Translations under genes and position numbers: made by a program | Shown here: positions 1 through 18,635 of the stretch, in pieces | Layout of the letters: each line of letters begins with the position of its first letter | Position numbering within the stretch: position 1 is the first letter of the stretch | Source of the DNA: Microcebus murinus | Lineage: Eukaryota; Chordata; Mammalia; Primates; Cheirogaleidae | NCBI RefSeq assembly: GCF_040939455.1 | Contig: NC_134106.1 | Coordinates: forward strand, 75,771,001 to 75,835,000 | Direction of reading: 5' to 3' | Length of the DNA stretch: 64,000 bases | Notes under the pieces: generated by a model | What the model saw: only the letters and a program-made list of their open reading frames with translations | Database searches by the model: none | Told to the model about the DNA's origin: nothing

Positions 1-1084
1 TCTATCTAGCTCATGGAATGATTAACTGTCAATCACCCTTTAGAGCTGGGCAGAGATTGCTGAGCCTCCCCTGGGCCCACAGTTATTACGCTGGTCAGAT
101 CATTTACACACAACGTCCTCCTGGTGTTGAGATAACCCTTGACTGCTAAACAGTTCAGTGAGTGAGTGTGTTGCCAGCAACACGAGATGGGTTTGCTCTT
201 CCTGGTGGCCTTGGGAGAGCACCAAAGGGCTCAGAGCTTGCAGCCCTCCCAGCAGACGGGGATGAGTCCTTGTGTGCCCCTCATCTTTTCCTTCCTGGGG
301 AGGTGATTCTTTGCCACTTGACCCGAGTGGCAGGATGGCTTGGCATTGGGGCACAGCCCATGTTCTGTGGCCAATTTCCTTTACTTCTCACAAATTTGGG
401 GCACAATCTCCTGTTCACATACACCTTCGAGGGTGCAACCACATGCTCCGAGCTGTTGGGATTTCTGACGCTGGGCTCTGGGGGCCATGTCACCAGGTGC
501 GTAGGTGGAAAGCCCTGCGTGGGAAGACCTCTTTGGCTCATGTCTTGATGTGTTATTGGAAGAATTCCTGCTGGTGGATACCCTGACCAAAGAAAAATGG
601 AGGCCCTGAAAAATATGCAGAGAATTTGAGCAAGCTCTCTGCCTTGACCTCAGATGCCCAAGTCCTGGGCAGAAACACTGGGGATTGTGGATGAAGAGTT
701 CTTTCAGCCACACGCAATGGAAACTCCAGACGAATCTCGAGAATGTGCCAGAGAATTCCTTTTCCCTCGTTTATGACCAAGGCTCATTGTTTGAAGGAAG
801 CCTTTCTCAAATCTTTATGCCCTTTGTGTTTCCTTCTGCAGAGGCGGACACATTTTTCTCAAATTTTGGTTTCTGGAGACTCTAGTTTTTTCTCTTTTTG
901 ATGCTTTTGAGGTTATTTTTAAACTCTGGCTCTCAACAAGTTTTGGAGTGGATAATGGTGCATACCAAGATCATAGAGCACTGGAATTTTCACATGGTTA
1001 CAGGTGAGACTTGGCTTCACTTTACCACGGCTGTGACAGCAAGCACCCCTCGTGGTGGCCGTGCGCCAGCACTCTGCAGATAGA

Positions 1085-1245
1085 ACTCATTTCATGATTA
1101 CTGTTCTTGTCACTGTTTAGGTAAGGGCACGGAGATGTTAATAACTTGCCCAGGGACAGCAGGTCACCCAGCTATAAGTGACAGAGCTAGCCTCAAACTC
1201 GTTAACTCTGGCTCTAAAGTCTACACCTTAACCAACCTCGCCTGC
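1085..1245 (+). repeat. MIR SINE remnant
   Basis: Contains the MIR-type core AATAACTTGCCCAGGGACAGCAGGTCACCCAGCTATAAGTGACAGAGC in degraded form. Boundaries are approximate. Confidence 0.6.
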
Positions 1246-3924
1246 CTTCCACGGATTAATTCAGAAAGAACAAGTGAGAACCCTCTCTGAGCTTATCCAA
1301 GAGCTCCTCGGAAAACTATTTCCTGACGGAATTTTTTCCACAAAAAACATTTGATTGGATGGATGTGAGTACTTCGGAAACCTTTTGTCCAGTTTTGTAC
1401 GTTATCCATCGTTCTTTGAGAACCTCAGCTCTGCTCAGCGCCCCAAAGTGGACCGAATTAAAGATGGTGGCGCCCAGCCCCCACACACCTGTTCACAGAC
1501 AACGAGGCTGTATCCTGGCGTTTAGTGGACACCCAAGGACCAGCTGGCCTCATCTCATGTTCAAGGAAAGACAGGGATCAAAGCTTGGGGAGAGGAGAGG
1601 AAAGGAAAGGAAGCTCTAGGGGTACATTGCACCCTGAGAGGCCGGCCAGGACTGGAGAGGAGTGCTCAGCCGGCATCGCAGGGAAGCTGGGCATTTGAGA
1701 TAGGAGCCATTTCCTCTTCTGTTTGACATGCTGGCATTACCACAAGATCATCCATAGTCTTATGTCATGAAAACACTTTGCAAGACCTTTGGCAAAGAGC
1801 CTGGAGGCCTGTTCCTTGTCCCGTAACTCTCTCTCCAGTTGAATCAGACTCTTGGCATGATTCTTGGGCATTGGTGTTCTTTTTAAAGGTGACTTAACGT
1901 ATAGTCAAAGTTGAAGACAATAGTGTTGACCCAACCTCCCTACACCCCCACCCCACCCCAGCTTTTCCGACTTGGGGCTCTGGGATTCAGACAGAGAGCT
2001 CAGCCTATGTGGCTCTCAGGCCACCCAACCTGGAGATGTTTGTCCGAGACCACCCTGCAGCATCTGTTACCATGGACAGTTGCCAGGGTGTAGGTGGCGG
2101 AGGCGGACAGTCTGGCCTGTTGCAGAGATGCACAGACATGAATAACGTTTTCAGAGTAATGGCCTCTGAGCATTTGCCGCCTGGAGGCTTGAAAACACCT
2201 TGAGTTTTCTTGATGAAGGGAAATGCTTGAACCCTCACATACCCCCTTGCTCTTGACAAATATTTGGCCAGTGGGGTGCTGAGGCCAGGCTGGAGCGATT
2301 GCCCGCTGCCCAGGAGTGCCTTATCTCACTGGGTGCGGGTGCTGGGTTGCTCTCTGTTTAAGTGGGTGGAGTGGGTGGGAACTTGCTTTGGTGCCCATGA
2401 TTCACACTGAATCTCAGCTCTCCTTGGAGTGGGGCACGAAGGCTCACCCTCCCGAGAGTCCCATCTCCTGCCGCTCCCTGACCCCACCTCGTGGCTGGCT
2501 CCCTGGCCTTTGGAAGCCCTCGTGGTTGCTTCAGCATCCTCTGGGCTTGGCATAGGCCTTCTCCCCACCCCCTGGAGAGCCACTCCCTGACCCTTTGGCC
2601 TGGTTAACCAGCTCAGTCCACCACTCCCTTCAAGACTCAAACTGAAGCCACACACAGTCCATGCTTTACCCCTTGGGGTTGGCTGTCAGCCTGCGTTGTA
2701 ACTGGCTGCTCAGCCTCCCATCCCCGGGTGTTGGGTAGTGCTGGGCATGGTGCCGGAGGCTTCACACTCACATCCACAGTCTCAGCCAGTTCACACCAGC
2801 CCACAGTATGAGGAGACATCTGCCAACTTACAGAGGGGGAAGCCAGGCCCAGAGGCTGTCTCTGCTCCAGCCACCTGCAGCGAATTCGGCCCTCTGAGGA
2901 CGCCCTGCAGGAGCCGGCATGAGAGGAGGGAGCCTTCACCCATCACTGCTATCACAGCTGCCACCGTGCCCCACACTAGAGGCTCACAGCAGCCCATGGC
3001 TCCGGTCTTTGCTCCAAAGGGAAGGGGCATAACTCTGTGGCAAAGCTGAAACAAGAAGCTGTTTCTGTTTCACAGACACCTGGCTGAGAATCAAATCTCT
3101 CCTTGCTCAGCCTTGCCTTTTTCTCTTCTCCTTCTGGTCCTCTCAGGGTGGCTCTGCACGGTCCCCAGCACCCTCCGATTCGGTCCCCATGGCTCCTTCC
3201 CTCAGCACAGCCACCTGCACGCCTCCCTGGGCAGCTCCCGGGCAGGACTATGAGAGGAAGGCCCACTCCCCCTCCTGGGAGCAAAACCCTGTGCTGAGGA
3301 TATTACCTTTACATGACTTGTCACCTAAAAATATGTTTCTGGGGTGGAGGAGGACTGGTGGCACCCTTCCTGTAAGAATGCCCCTAGGAATTGGGGCAGA
3401 AAAAGGTGTGGTGAGCCGACTCTGCAGACCAGCAACTAAGGCCATGTTCTCAGATGTTGCCATTTCCAGGTGCCGCCTGTGCATCAGTTTACCTCCTATG
3501 CATTAATATTTTACAGTTAATATATTTCCTAGAATAAGAGCCTTACTGCATAAACATAGAAACAGCGTCACTTCTGGGCTCACATTTGCCTGCCTGTGCT
3601 CTAAGAGAACCCCAGACACCTGGCTCCACTCTGAGCCCTTCTTGCCTTCACCAAACAGGGTGAAGGAGGGAATCGTTTCCTTGCTGTGGCATTCAGTTGT
3701 CCTCAATGCCATGCCCACTGGTCACACTCGAGTCCCTCTGGCCCACCAGGTCCCGCTGGGATTCCATCATGGAGTTCCTTCCTACCACATGCAACCCAAG
3801 CCCCGCCTTTGGGGTTTGGCTCCCTAAGCAGCTGTAGTGTAGTCACACCCAGCTACCAGGAGACCAAAGGCCAGCTAGCTAACTTGGGCACTGTGCATGG
3901 CCAGACGGGTCCTCCCTGTGTCCC

Positions 3925-3940
3925 CCACCAGGGAGGCAGC
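3925..3940 (+). promoter_or_regulatory. CTCF-like motif in MAL intron 1
   Basis: CCACCAGGGAGGCAGC differs from the well-known CTCF core CCACNAGGGGGCAGC-type pattern at one key position. Motif match only; occupancy is unknown. Confidence 0.35.
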
Positions 3941-5339
3941 TGTGTGTAGGGCGGACCTCACTCCCACTACTACCTGTTCAGAGGAAGCACCATTTCGTCA
4001 CTAAAAATATACACTCATGTTTGTGCCAAGTGCTACAGAGATGTGCAGAACTCCCTGGGAGCATATGAACCAGGGACCCACTCAGGTCAGTCCTCCTTGG
4101 GTGGTCAAGAGAGGGATGTCCCTCCCTCTGCCCGCTGGACGGATATACCCAATCTATCCTTCTGTTTCTCCATCCCACACCTTCCTGCTTCCACCAAAAC
4201 TCCTGCTCAGCCATCAATGGGCTAGTGTCACTTTGTGGGTGCCTGTTATGGAAAAGGCCAAGTAATCTGTTTGATCTTAAACACAATTGTGCATGAAATC
4301 TACACACGCATCTTATTCTATGGTAGTCAGACGATTTTCATGTAATTGATTTTGCTCCAGTTCTGACAAGTTGTACAGTGTGTCCCACAGGCTCTGTCAC
4401 ATGCCTCAGGCAACTTAGGATCCATCAATCAGCAGAAGACGTCACATGTTCTAATTAGAGATGCTCATATCCCATTCACTAGCCACAACCGGTTTTGGCA
4501 AATCCAGACTCTCTGCACTGATTTTTCTACCCAAGTGTTATTTTTCTCCCGCTGCTTCTCAGCCAAGCAGTCAGAGAGCACCTGTGGGGGGAGCAGTAGC
4601 TCTTACTCGGGAGGTGGGCAGCAGCAGGTCCAGGGAGATAGGGTCAAGGTACCACGTGAGTTCACCCTCCCGGGGACTTCAGATAGGGAGGGCACCCCCC
4701 AGATGATGGTGCTAAGCTCGGCAGTACCTCAGAGACCTTTGGCTGCAAAGCCACCTCCACCAGTGCCCAGCCCACTCCAAGCCCAGCCCTTATCTGGGTG
4801 GGGACAGGTGGAGGGGGCTGAGCTTATTTCCCACGGGGTGAAGAGGAGGGGGAGCAAGAGTGCAGGAAACCGCAGCCAGGGCCTGTGTGTGGTGTCCACA
4901 GCGAGGAGTGTGACTGTGCTATTGAGGGCTGTTCCTGGCCCCCACATCTGTCCTTATGTTCTTCTTTGAAATGTGGGGCTCACTGACCCTGGGACATCAA
5001 CTGGGGTGTCTTCTGGAAAGCCACAGGGGTGAACTTCCCTCCTGCCTGTCCTTGGCCATCTGAGGAGACAGCTGACCTGGACCCTCTCCACCCCAACCCC
5101 ACCTCCGACAGGGCACTTCTTGGACTTAAGGATATAGGGGTCACATCTCAAAAAATAAAAAATATAAAAAAGCAAGCAAGAAAGAAAATATTAATGACAT
5201 AGTGTGGCTGATTTCTTTGGCCAAGTAAAAACCAAAAGAATCTGCTAGTTGCCACCATTGCATAAAAAACTGTTATTTTAATATCAAAGCAAGGAGCAGG
5301 GACGGAATCTCAGAAGCCCTTCCGCTACTGTACGACATA

Positions 5340-5520
5340 AGTCCTTCCTTGACATGATGAGTCTCTCAACTCCCACGTGCCTCAGTTTCACCATTTGACA
5401 AATGGATCTGTACTTTGCTCATAGGGTTGTTGTGAGAATTAACTGAGTTGGTATTTTCGGAGTGCTTAGGATAGTGCCTGGCATATACGTATAAGTGTTT
5501 GTTAAATAAAAAATTAAAAT
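5340..5520 (-). repeat. MIR SINE remnant (antisense)
   Basis: Antisense MIR signature: GTGCCTCAGTTTCACCATTTGAC, then GGGTTGTTGTGAGAATTAA and TAGTGCCTGGCATATA. Confidence 0.75.
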
Positions 5521-5690
5521 TGCATTTAAAATATGAATAAAATCAAGCCCACAGGGGATCGAAGAGGCCGAGGGTGGGGATCCAGCCGAGGGCCTGGGGG
5601 GGGGGGTGAAAGATTCATTTGTGGCGGTGACGGTGCCTGCCCTGTTCTCTTTGCCTCCCTCCTGTGCTTCTGCACCCCAGGGCCCAGTGA

Positions 5691-10710
<5,020 letters not shown>

Positions 10711-11190
10711 AGCAGCAGCAGAACTTGAGCTGAAAACCCAGACGGTGTTAACTGATCGGTCCACCTTCCAGCATAACTTTTTAGAACACAGAAATGCTCT
10801 CGATGGTGGAAAAAAAGAAAACATACCCCCTAAATAGCCATGCTCTGTTTCTGTGGGTGTCACATTTAACTTTCAACTACTGCGCTGTCTTTCTAGGGTC
10901 ACTTCCTGTTTGCAAGAGGGGGGCTTCCTATCCGGGGGTGGGACGTGGGAACCGTGATCTGAGAAGGAAACAGAGATCCCCTGCTGACCCCTGGACCGGA
11001 TCTCGAGAACTGCACGTTGGAATGTTCCACGGGCTCTTTTGAGCACCCCATCTTGTGGCGTGTTTCTAAGCCTTCGTGGATTTTCTGGTGTCATGGGGAC
11101 TAACAAGCACCCAACACATATTTCCAGATGTCCGTGGTGGAAGATGATAACCCTTTGAAATACTTTATAAAGTGCCTTTATGTTCAGTAC
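10711..11190 (+). other. MAL: MAL 3' UTR (end approximate)
   Basis: Sequence after the MAL stop up to the most plausible poly(A) site. No repeat is recognised in it. The end is inferred from the TATAAA hexamer and the GT-rich element that follows it; no transcript was available. Confidence 0.65.
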
Positions 11191-11221
11191 TTTTGTGGGG
11201 TGTTTGTTGGGTTTGGGTTTT
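11166..11221 (+). terminator. MAL: Probable MAL polyadenylation signal and GT-rich downstream element
   Basis: TATAAA at 11166-11171, a known weaker variant of AATAAA, sits in the context ACTTTATAAAGTGCC. A strongly GT-rich tract follows at about 11191-11221, as expected of a downstream CstF-binding element. I saw no canonical AATAAA between the stop codon and this point. Confidence 0.55.
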
Positions 11222-13039
11222 AATTCCCTGGTGTCAGGAACACCATCATTTCAGCTTTCTTTCTGAGGAATCCTTTGACTTGACCTGAATCTCAAGAGGC
11301 AGCATCAGGTGGCAGTTCAGGTGATGCTGTGTGCACTGACCGGGCCGCTGCACTCTCAGAGCTCAGCGCTGGGGACCCCACCCTCCCAGCCACGTGCACC
11401 TGGATGGCTTCCCTGTCCCTGGAAACTGGCCAAGCGTCAGCCTGCGGGCCCTCTCCGCTTTCCTACGAGAAACAGTGGTCTGTGCCCAATTAGAACGCCC
11501 TTAAGCCAAAAGAAAACAAGGTGCAAAAATTTCCTCTCCCACTTTGCATAGCTGATCAGATTGATCCGGGCAGCGTGTTCTGTGCTCTGTTCCGATTAGT
11601 GATGTGGATACGAAATTGTTGTTAGAATTTCCTTGTGCGCTGCATAGGAGAGGAAGAAGACCAGACTACAGAGTGAAAGGAAGTACAGTGACAAGTAGGA
11701 ATGCCACATTTCGGGTATGAGATGTCTGGGTTGAAAGGAGACAGATGATTAGGAAGGAGGGTGCCAAGTTAGGAATCTTGGGAAGTCCAGCTGCCCTGTT
11801 ATGAAATGCTCCTCTGTCCCCTGGCTCAAAGAAGCTAATGGCATTCCAGAGGTGGGTCACGAGAACTGGTGCTTCAAATACCTGTCAGCTCCCAGCCATG
11901 GAGGTGTGAGGGTAGGGGCTGCACGGCCTCCTGCAGGCAGCTGGGGCTGTTCTGCCTGACCTGTCCTCACGCAGGGCTAGCCTCTGGCCTCTTGGGAAAT
12001 GACAGTGAGACGAGACCTTATGGTGGACAAATGCCAGCTGAAAATGGGGTTCGGGAGCGGGTACAGCCAAGTGCTAGGGACAGCAGTTGGGAGTGGCTGG
12101 CATGGTTTTGACTGGACAGTGATTTGGTGAGTAAGCACACTCCTTCTGGCCTTCCTCTGCCCTTAGGGCAGCTCTGCAGGGCTTCAATTATTTGTGGACA
12201 TATGTGTAGGGAGGGGGTGCAGGCTCTGGCCTGTGACTTCACAGGCTGTGGCCCCCTTGCTTCGTAGGGGCTCTGGGACACCTCCTGGGAGCATCTTCCT
12301 GGTGGCCTTCCCTGTACAGGGCAGGGTCCTGAGAGGTCTCCCCTGGGAGCCAGACTCCTGCCACCCTCTTCTGTGCACATTGGATCTTCCCTTCTGAAGA
12401 AGATGCAGTTTATAGGAACTGCCCTTTGTCAACATTCTAGAACCACATTCTGAAAAACATCTCTTATCCCTGCAGGTTGTAGGGCTGTTTTTGCAAAGCA
12501 GCCCAAATAGAGGATTTGAGGCCTCCTTGCGCTGACCTTAAAGAGACAGCAAAGGGTTTGCGCTGCCAGCCATGGGCTGGAGCGAGCCTGCCTCGGGGCC
12601 CACACAAGGGCCTGTTGTTCTGTGAATCAATTGGGGCCGGTGTGGGGTCACAATGGGGCCTTTCAAAGAGACAAAGCGCCTCTGGCCAGGCGGAGTGTCC
12701 CTGCACACGTGGGCATCCGCCCAGGGCATTTAAAATAACACGATTTGGAAAAACAGATTTCAAGTGATTTTCCCCACTCTCGGCGTGATTCAATGGTCTT
12801 TGTTCTGTCTCCATTATACTCGGTCATGGAAGCTTCTAAGAGTTGGGACACTGGAGGCAGACACCGGGGTTCCTCGCTGTGACTTCTGCCTTCTTTCATA
12901 GGTAACGGGGGTAGTCACGGTGCCAGGCTATCTAGATGGTACCAGAGCGGCTTGGTGCATGCAGGGTGCTCAGCTGCCAGGGCTTCCTTCAGCCGCACAC
13001 ACTTGCCGAGAGCCTGCCGAGGAGGCAGGCACCCAGGGA

Positions 13040-13210
13040 CACGAAGCGACATGGCTTGCCAATGCCACACTGTGTGCTGGGCGCTGCTCAAAGGACTTTG
13101 CTTCTTCACTTAATCCTTGTGACAACCCTATGTGGTAGATACCATTTAGAGAGGTTAAAGATTTACCCAAAGTCACACAGCAAGTAGGGTGGGTTCTGGT
13201 CCCAGCATAG
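13040..13210 (+). repeat. MIR SINE remnant
   Basis: CACTGTGTGCTGGGCGCTG, TAATCCTTGTGACAACCCTATG, then AGAGGTTAAAGATTTACCCAAAGTCACACAGCAAGTAGGG form a well-preserved MIR order. Confidence 0.8.
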
Positions 13211-13744
13211 TGGCTCCAGGCCCCGAGGTGAGCTGTCATGCCCTGTGTCTGACCGGGACAGGGTCCCTGTACCTCTGGAAGCTGAGTGCACAGACATGCC
13301 AAGAAGTCCCTCACACCCACACCAAAGCTCAAGGCTCCAAATGACACTAGACAAGTGTTGGGGAAACCCAGCCAGGAGCCCAGCCGGGGGAGATGTGTCT
13401 GAGATGAGGGCGACTTTGCCAGGCAAAGAAGTCAGGAAGGGCTTCCCTGGGGAGACCAAAGGTGACCCAGGCCAGATGCGAGTCAGGGGCAAGGGTGTGT
13501 CTCCAGAGATTAGGAGGGCCCGGGGCGCTCCTGAAGCCAGAGTTGCAGCTTGGCTCTCACCCGAGGGCAAGCCCTGCAGGGGCTTTCTGTTGGGCAGCAG
13601 CAGCAGCTGTCCAGCTGAGAGATGCTGTGGGGATGGTGGCAGTGTGTGGGCAGGCAGGGAAGTGGGACAGACCTGACTAGATCTTGGTGAACTGAGAGCC
13701 GGTGGAAGGGAGTGGCCGAGGGCATGGATCCCCAAGCCAGCCTG

Positions 13745-13890
13745 TGTGTGGCCTCTCTCAGCCTCAGTTCCCTTGTCTGCAGAATGGGAACATCAATCTT
13801 GCCTCATAGGTCATTGGGAGGATTTGAGTACTTGGCTCAGGTCAACCCCTGGAACCAAGGAAGGCTCAGGAAGTAGCATCTACAGTTATC
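13745..13890 (-). repeat. MIR SINE remnant (antisense)
   Basis: CTCAGCCTCAGTTCCCTTGTCTGCAGAATGGG and TCATTGGGAGGATTTGAG are the antisense MIR pattern. Confidence 0.75.
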
Positions 13891-14284
13891 ATTATGGGAA
13901 TGAAAAAAAAAAGAAAGGTCTAGAAGGATCTTGAAGTTTCTAGCCTTGGCTGATGATCATTAGTCACATTGTGCTTATTTATACCATGTTCCTGGCATTC
14001 TATCATAAACTTGGATTGATACTTCTGCTTTTCCCCACAGAATTGAACCTTTAATCAGCCATGACATGGTTTAAAATAGTCCCACCTAGCAAACCAAGCT
14101 TCAGCCCTTGGGGAAGGAGGCCATTCGGCCTCAGCCCTCTGACCACTACATGAAGTGCTCCATGAGGGCCGCTCTCAGGTCAAGGTCACTGGGCCAGGCC
14201 TCTCAGCTCCCTCGGTCTCCTGGGCGCGAGTCATCAGGCCTGAGCAGCCTCACCCAGCAGGGGACAGCAGTGCCAGGAAGAGCC

Positions 14285-14390
14285 AAGGAATTTACAGAAG
14301 ATGTACATAAGCCCCAAGAGGGCAAGAGCCTTGCCCAGAGCACCAGGCAGGTTGGCAACAGGCTGGCACTCAGCTCCAGGCCCCCCAGGC
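14285..14390 (+). repeat. MIR-like SINE remnant
   Basis: GAATTTACAGAAGATG, CAAGAGCCTTGCCCAGAGCACCAGGCAGG and GGCACTCAGCTCCAGG follow the MIR core order in degraded form. Confidence 0.45.
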
Positions 14391-15639
14391 ACCTTACCCT
14401 GCCAGCCCCTGCCCTCGTCTTCCCGCCCTGCTGCCCTCCTCTCATAGGGCATCACTGAGGCAGATGAGGTGGGGGCTGATCAGGGAACTGGCAGCCCACA
14501 CCGGAGACAGGGCGAGGCGGTGAGAGGAGCCCGGGGAAGCTCATCAGGTACAACTTCAACATCTATTGCCCATGGGGAGTCTGGCCCTCCTGGCCTCCAA
14601 TTTCTGGGGTTAGAGTTGGTGACAATCTTGTGGATCACACAGGATGTGCTCCATCAACAGCTAGAATGAGGGCCGTGGCTGTCCTCAAGCATCACGCACA
14701 AATCGCCAGCACAATCTAGGTACATTGCACCCCGCATGCCAGTTAGCATGATGTTGATGATGATGATGGTGGAGTCATTCACCAGTTGGAACACTCCCCA
14801 GTTCTCATGCCACCTCCTCCAGGGAGCTACACCTGTCCTGCTCCTGCTCCTGGGTATCCTGGCTCTCTGCCCCCCACCCTCTGCACTGAAGCCTGCAAGC
14901 CGCACCCCGACCCCAGCCCCAGGACCCCACTGCCTCCCAGACAGACGCCCTGGCTGGTTCCTTGCAATGCTCTCCTGTGCCCACTTGTGCCCAGCCTTGG
15001 CAGGACAGCGTGAGGCTGGAAGGACTGAGGGCTCTCTGCAGCCCCCAGGACCAGCTGTGGCAGAGGGAAGAGAAAGTGAATTGGCCCCAAGGATTCTGCC
15101 TGTGACTCATTCCTGTCACCAGAGCCAGGAAGGGATGGGCAGCAGGAGAAGCGCAGGTGGACAAACAGCATATTTTCACGGATTTCTCACTTCTACAGTC
15201 AGGGTTGGAGGCTCCAGTCTCGGCCAGTGCCCCACCTCGGGCAAACAACGGCAGGAATGCACGCCGAGATGCGAGCCCAGCCAAGCCCACCTCGATGGCG
15301 AGATGCTGCGATAGGACCTGCCCTGCCCTCACCCCACTTAGCCAGGTTGGGCAGTGGGCTGGTCCCTGGTGCTAAAGGTGAAGGGTGCCCGACCCTCTCT
15401 GTGGGTGTCCCCACAGCGTGCTCTCTTGTCCCCTGGCACAGCCCTGCTGTAGCCGAAGAGGCAGGGTCCCTGGCCTCACTCAGCAGGAAGGTGGGAGAGA
15501 AAGGTTATGGAGAGACAGAGAAAGCCGGCCATGGGTCAGTGCCCGGCCCCATCCCACCCCGCACCATCTACTGAATGTTGTTCCCTCCTGTGTCAAACAT
15601 GAGCTCCCCAAGCGGTCAGGGTACATTCTCCATATGACT

Positions 15640-15800
15640 GGAGCTAACAGCTCCGTGTATGCTGTCACCTCAAGACAATCCTACTAGGAAGATACTATTA
15701 TCATTTCCACTGCGCAGATGAGGAAGCATTTGAGGGTGAGTCACAGCCAGCCAATGCCGCTGCTAAGTGGCTGAGCCAGGCCTTGTACCAGGCTGGGCTG
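15640..15800 (+). repeat. MIR SINE remnant
   Basis: TACTATTATCATTTCCACTGCGCAGATGAGGAAGCATTTGAGG and CTAAGTGGCTGAGCCAGGCC are clear MIR sense motifs. Confidence 0.7.
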
Positions 15801-16799
15801 ACCCAGAGCCGGCACAGATGGAGCCAGGCAAGAGAGCCCCGTAGGTCCATGCATCCTCCTTGTTCCTTGGCTCTCTGTGAGTCTTCCTCCTCTTGAGCAC
15901 GTGTCCCCCTCTCTCCTGTCTCCAGGCCCGGCTCCCCTTTGAAGCTTAAAAGGGCTACCGATAGCAAAGATTTTTGCATTTCATTTTAGCCAGAGACCCT
16001 TGGAAACCTGCAAGGAAGGCTTTCATGGTGGCGTATGGAGTGCCAGAATGGACAATATTTGGAGACTTGAAGGCAGAAAACTAACTTTCACTGAGTGCTT
16101 CCTATACACCCCAAACAGGAACACTGCTAATCTTTTGACCTAGGGGACCGGATTAGACTTATTGTGAAGAAGACAATTGCCTGGTTCCCTTTCGTATTCT
16201 GTGTTGTTGGGCAGGGAGGGAGAGGAGGGGGAATGGGCAGAGGACCCAGGCCTTGGCAGAGGCCAATTGGTTCAGGTCTGCCCGCTCTTTCCTGCCCCAA
16301 ATCTTCTGTTTCAATGAGACTGTTCTCCTGCGGGGTGGGGGAACAAATCCACAGGGAGTAGACCCCTCCACCCAATCTGAGAGGAGCAGCGAGGAAGCCC
16401 CCAGCCAGCTTAAGCGAGCTCCAGATAAGGTATTCCCCACACGGGAACAGGTGTGGCCCCAGAAGCCCGCAGAGTTCTGCAGTGAGTGTGGGGGGCGGAA
16501 GGGGGTGTAAGGGACAAGGGTGGATAAAGAGCCCCCTCCTTCCTCAGGCACCACCCCAGCAGCCGATAGCCGTAGATTTGGTGTCCTGATTTCTGCGCGG
16601 CCTTGGCTTCTTGGGGCCTCCACGTCAGCACTCAGACTAATGTCAGGGCTACTCTCCTGCCACCTGCCCAGAGAGTGAGCCCTAAGGACACTTCCTCCCT
16701 CCCTCTCTTTCTGTGCTCCTACCCGAGGAGGTAGGAACACTCTGTAGCCTCACAGAATTGGAGCATCTCTGTCTCCAACCTCAGCAGAGCCTCAGCTGA

Positions 16800-17205
16800 C
16801 AACAAAGACATATTCATACAATAGGATACTGGGGAAAAAACCAGCAACAGAGAGAAATGAACTGCTGAAACACTCAGCATGGATGAATTTCTCGCACATC
16901 ACGCTGAACAAAAGAATCCAGGCACAAAAGAGTATATTCTGTGAGATTTTATTTATATAAAACTCTAGAAATGACAAATCTAATCTATAGGAAAATGAAA
17001 AGTAGATTGGTGGCTTCCTGGGATTGAGGGGTGAAGGTGGCAGAGATTGTTGGGAAGGAGCACAAGCGAACTTCTTTATGTGACGAAATGTTCTCCAGTT
17101 TGATTGTGGTCATTGTTACATGGGTGCATATATTTGCAAAATGTATATGCAAAATGAGTGCATTTCATTAAATGCAAATGATGTCTCAATAAAGTTGATT
17201 TTAAA
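16800..17205 (+). mobile_element. L1 3'-end remnant (L1M type)
   Basis: Sense L1M 3' UTR features: GAAATGACAAATCTAATCTATAGG, AGTAGATTGGTGGCTTCCTGGG, TTTGATTGTGGTCATTGTTAC, and the terminus ATGTCTCAATAAAGTTGATTTT. Confidence 0.75.
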
Positions 17206-17409
17206 ATATGAGCTATGAACCGAAGACTACCAGACATCTCAGGAATGCCTTTAATATAAAATAGGGATTAAAACAAACAGAAAAAGTAAGTATAAAGGGA
17301 GAAGAAACCATCCATAAAATTATTACTATTTCAAAAGGAAAAAAGAAAAGATAATAGATCCATGAAGCAAGAAAGGGTTCCATTAAAAAGGAAAAATTTG
17401 ACACTAACA

Positions 17410-18635
17410 TGTAGGTCTATTTCTAGATCCTGTTTGTGTACCCTTGATGTATGTGGCCAACCTTCTGCCAACACCACACTGCTCTGATTATTGTACCTTT
17501 GTAATAATTCTTAAAGTCGGGCATTGCAAGCCCTCTGTTTTCTTCTTTTTCAAAATGGTTTTGACTCTTTTAGGTCCTTTGCATTCCCTAATCAATTTCA
17601 ACAAACAAGCCTGATGGGTTTGTGATTAGGATTGCATTGAATCAATAGATCAATTTGGGGAGAACTGCCATCTTAACAATATTGAGTCTTCCAATCTTTA
17701 AATGGGATATCTCTCTCCATTTATTTAGTCTTTAATTTCTCTCAGCAATGTCTTATTATTTTCCAGATGCAGATATGTGCATATTTTTGTTAAATTTCTT
17801 CCTATTTTTATGCTATTGTAAATACTATTATTTTAAATTTTAATTTCTAAATATTTGGTGCTATATAGAGAAATACACTTAATTTTCATATATTGATCAT
17901 GTGTGACCTTATTAAACTCACTTATTAACTCGTTATTTAACAGTTTTTACAGATTCCTTAGAATTTTTATACAGATACAATCATATCATCTGTGAATAAA
18001 AACAGTATTACTTTTCCCCTTTTATTATAATCTGATGCCTTTTATTTCTTTTCCTTGCCTTATTATACTGGCTAGGACCTTCAGTACAATGACTAATAGA
18101 TATGGTGAAAATGGGCATTATTGGAGAGAAAGCATTCCATCTCTCACCATCAAATATGATATTTGTTGCAGGTTTTTCACAGATGGTCTTTATCAGGTTG
18201 AGAAGTTTCCTTCTATTTCTGATTTTCTGCGAGTTTTTATCTTGAACAGTTGTTTTAATTTTGTCAAATGCTTTTTCTGCATCTGTTGGGATGATCATAT
18301 GTATTTTCTTTATTCTGTTAACATGATGAATGACATCACTTGATATTCTAATGTTAAACCAACTTTGCATTCCTTGGATGAACTCCACTTGGTCATAGGG
18401 TATTTATTTTGCTGGATTCAACTTTCTAATATTTTGCTAAAGATTTTTATGTCTGTGTTCATAAGAGTTATCGGTCATTAATTTTCTTGTAATGTTATTT
18501 GTCTAGTTTTGGTGGTAGGGGAGTAGGGAACTTTCTGAAAGTTTGTGTGGGGTTAGTATTATTTTATTCTTTATATGTTTGATTGAATTAATCTGGACCT
18601 GGAGTTTTCTTTGTGTGTCATCTGATATTGAAAGT
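17410..18635 (-). mobile_element. L1 ORF2 remnant (antisense)
   Basis: Antisense L1 ORF2 reverse-transcriptase region. Read on the - strand, the stretch 18008-18388 includes a short open segment with the L1 RT motif DAEKAFDKI. The + strand shows the familiar antisense landmarks AACAATATTGAGTCTTCCAATC and GTCTAGTTTTGGTGGTAGG. The copy is broken by stops and truncated. Confidence 0.85.

Noticed and set aside
18008..18388. 126-residue - strand open frame
   Set aside because: Recognisable as a piece of L1 ORF2 reverse transcriptase inside a decayed element, not a separate gene.
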